A stretch of DNA of 64,000 nt from an uncultured Roseovarius sp. (GTDB taxonomy: Bacteria; Pseudomonadota; Alphaproteobacteria; Rhodobacterales; Rhodobacteraceae): contig NZ_CANLER010000001.1 of assembly GCF_947489715.1 (NCBI RefSeq), positions 744,001 to 808,000 on the forward strand. Direction: 5' to 3'. Below, piece by piece: positions 63,201 to 64,000 of the stretch. Both the position numbers and the translations under genes were made by a program. The notes below the pieces were generated by a model that had not been told where the DNA came from, made no database searches, and worked only from the letters and a program-made list of their open reading frames with translations. Positions within the stretch are counted from its first letter, which is position 1. Every line of letters begins with the position of its first letter.

Positions 63201-64000
63201 AACATGAATTTCCATTCCAACAGCCCATGACGCGGGAACTTGAAGATGACGCATCAGGATGGCCCGATATTATGAAATCCAAACAACTGCTCAGTGACAT
63301 TGTTCACCTGCTTCGGAAAGCAGGCGTTACGCTTGAGCCCATCGATCTTTCCCAATTACTTTTGGAAGTGATGAAAACGAACCCGCTGAGCGACGGAAAC
63401 GAAGTAGCTTTTCTTGACACACTCGCGCGAAGACTTGATCTGAGCCGGGACGCCCTGATACGTCACCTTCGGCCGTATGTATCAAGCCATTCAGGGTCTC
63501 TTCCCCAAGCTTTGTTAGACGTAATTCAGCAAACAGTTTTTTCAGAGCATCCGATTGGATCGGACAGCACCGATGCGTCAGAAACCGCTGAAACGGCCAT
63601 TCCAAGTAATGCCCCTATTTTCACGCCAATGTCTGGCTTGGTTCTTACCCATCCTTATTTGATAACTTACCTGGATCGCCTTGGTTGTCTCGAAAACGGG
63701 CAGCTACCGAAAGAACATACCGACCGAGCCGTGCATCTCTTTGGGTTACTTGCAAGCGGGCGTTCTGATTTGCCCGAACATGAACTTATGCTGCCAAAAT
63801 TGCTGGCGAACCTTTCGGTTACCTCCCCAGTCTCGCATGGTTATGAGGTCAAATCTGAGGAGAGCGAATTGGCTGTTGAGCTTCTGCGGCACTTGGCGTC
63901 CCAGGTGCCCGGATTTGTAAATACGACACCCGATGCTCTGCGCGAAACATTTCTGATGCGCCACGGTCAAATCATACCCTCCTCTGATGAAAGCGGTATG
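60257..64000 (+). CDS. eCIS tape-measure protein (Afp14-like), 3' end outside window
   Basis: At least 1248 residues of a large helical protein, starting HQIGRVVYEFDVDEDSD, with no stop before the window ends. Size, position after the Afp12-like gene and an all-helical middle suit the tape-measure family that sets tube length. Five tandem units of about 95 residues begin near residues 640, 735, 830, 925 and 1015; each has a helix like LLRKAGV and a later FLDALAxRYDL-type helix. Unit 4 lacks five residues. The segment after 1110 differs in character and contains GLVLTHPYLITYLDRLG. The AAA+ ATPase and cap genes should follow. Confidence 0.85.
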   Translation, partial: MTAAHQIGRVVYEFDVDEDSDAKQVQDRLSDFSYSRLEPVIDLSVDDAALSGHLILDTLELNLGEIPADDFDDTLELRLREALTLALLQAQIPGRDFALKPQRATMFPATVEQERDLKSYLSLGRYPHLPDNDAPGLAALLRTELARDPRGVVKILEKVTDMPDVQKRMALQLPKDLREDLIAAARTLANGSFSSLQELLTSSVQSETVSRDKAGSLSQKTQSPPLLTEQGVQVQKKQNARHQSEALQKALWQALKSGQVTDEIARLDIAAIVRTDTLILPLLTANLVNARFRSALRYHLTFGSIEDLHLKGLPAIGGFAVTLLKTARTLRSDVFEQVIDASLAGLAHPKDDATQWLQDITRGLHRSVVAQVYSAAAKLREIDERYEVLYNIMGSLDIDAPAISTAEKHDQEESVKPFEELVTALRFGGMESKDVLATRLLNALVEEDAEHDDVIERSHVSGIAQHRLVKILETIPMKKLDRVLRQRLGKAFSEQFDLIQVATSKPEDASLRFQVFWALLDTLRTLNKREQTQQDVAQHSLNHFWSILAQRLPESIKNLESIRREFGRKSDKTYGDDTASEPFSGVMIRPEGIEIPGKDTWDSKQSSKEMRHAIPRAKTSPKETRKRPKNDVESREAAELMQLLARAGLRLKPTAVAQILADTNLLFESNEKSASAALDALAGVLNLSRKTLVEHLMPQISDSQRELKSTALKPLNLLILQGFENLEKAEDIASFSQLLVRARLCENLTQADKILDSVSQATPLSDGHELAFLSAVAERLNLSLAEMVKQLHDHLPEEFMGLSAPLIRAFKSDRSTLSKTSSEQQTLTRIAKLVVKGGITDDVSRTSSDLADLATNASPITGDATTFLDALAARYDLDRNTLIERLKPHVLAQTVQLPEAFTVLFNNDTDEKNKVGEHHRTLTQFAELILRSGVSDDPEQAKQILFEVAKTDPPIKGSESKFLDAVAERYELAEQLEPYLVEHEFPFQQPMTRELEDDASGWPDIMKSKQLLSDIVHLLRKAGVTLEPIDLSQLLLEVMKTNPLSDGNEVAFLDTLARRLDLSRDALIRHLRPYVSSHSGSLPQALLDVIQQTVFSEHPIGSDSTDASETAETAIPSNAPIFTPMSGLVLTHPYLITYLDRLGCLENGQLPKEHTDRAVHLFGLLASGRSDLPEHELMLPKLLANLSVTSPVSHGYEVKSEESELAVELLRHLASQVPGFVNTTPDALRETFLMRHGQIIPSSDESGM
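62174..63583 (+). repeat. Five tandem ~95-residue repeats in the tape-measure gene
   Basis: Units start at 62174, 62459, 62744, 63029 and 63299, that is, spacings of exactly 285, 285, 285 and 270 bases. The matching starts are LMQLLARAGL, FSQLLVRARL, IAKLVVKGGI, FAELILRSGV and IVHLLRKAGV; second landmarks are ALDALAGVLNL, FLSAVAERLNL, FLDALAARYDL, FLDAVAERYEL and FLDTLARRLDL. The 15-base shortfall of unit 4 equals five missing residues after its second landmark (RYEL-AEQLEPYL against RYDLDRNTLIERLKPHV). Confidence 0.85.

Noticed and set aside
45874..64000. Interpretation as a type VI secretion locus or a Myoviridae prophage
   Set aside because: No TssB/TssC pair, TssJ/L/M, ClpV or effector-immunity genes; no head, portal, terminase or integrase genes. 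DUF5908, LysM adaptor, Afp11/12 and tape-measure order fits eCIS.

Overview
The window looks like a chromosomal segment of a marine alphaproteobacterium of the order Rhodobacterales (Roseobacter group). The basis is the Rhodobacterales-type gyrA start, an iscR/suf operon whose IscR has a single cysteine, a perfect Irr-type (ICE) palindrome in front of that operon, the patatin-bdhA pair, and the protein-level character of mfd, rpsB-tsf and ppx-rlmE. No insertion sequence, integrase, rRNA operon or CRISPR array was seen.

Layout. 1-11.7 kb holds housekeeping genes: gyrA (partial), usg, a lone GH19 lysozyme-like gene, an Ysc84-type lipoprotein, hemB and mfd. They are followed by a small catabolic cassette (SnoaL-like, FAD amine-oxidase-like, cupin), a small lipoprotein and an alpha/beta hydrolase. 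11.7-20.2 kb is the Fe-S assembly operon: iscR, cysteine desulfurase, sufB, three small genes, sufC, sufD, two Yip1-like membrane proteins and sufS. 20.3-27.5 kb carries a small lipoprotein, tRNA-Arg(CCG), a LysR regulator divergent from glutaryl-CoA dehydrogenase, a MATE exporter, aroQ-luxR, and an amidinotransferase; a run of seven stem-loops fills the gap between luxR and the amidinotransferase. 27.5-45.5 kb has tsf-rpsB with a structured leader, a GNAT and homocysteine methyltransferase pair, psuG, a DUF502 protein, patatin and bdhA, and a candidate small RNA. These are followed by an orphan peptide-binding protein, arsC, rlmE-ppx, a three-gene folate/corrinoid one-carbon operon, a GST and a GGDEF-EAL protein.

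45.9-64.0 kb is the most striking part: one co-directional, tightly packed locus for an extracellular-type contractile injection system (eCIS, Afp/PVC/MAC-like). It encodes one sheath, two tube proteins, a DUF5908-like small protein, a LysM-type baseplate adaptor, a VgrG-like spike, a PAAR tip, a gp25-like wedge protein, two large baseplate proteins and a tape-measure protein that runs off the window. Two features stand out. A baseplate-region protein carries an internal pair of transmembrane helices, which suggests membrane anchoring. The tape measure contains five tandem repeats with an exact 95-residue period, broken once by a 5-residue deletion. An alanine-rich coiled-coil protein of unknown role leads the locus. 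The AAA+ ATPase, cap and any fibre or toxin genes, if present, would lie beyond position 64000.

All calls come from reading the sequence and from recollection of protein families; no database search was run.
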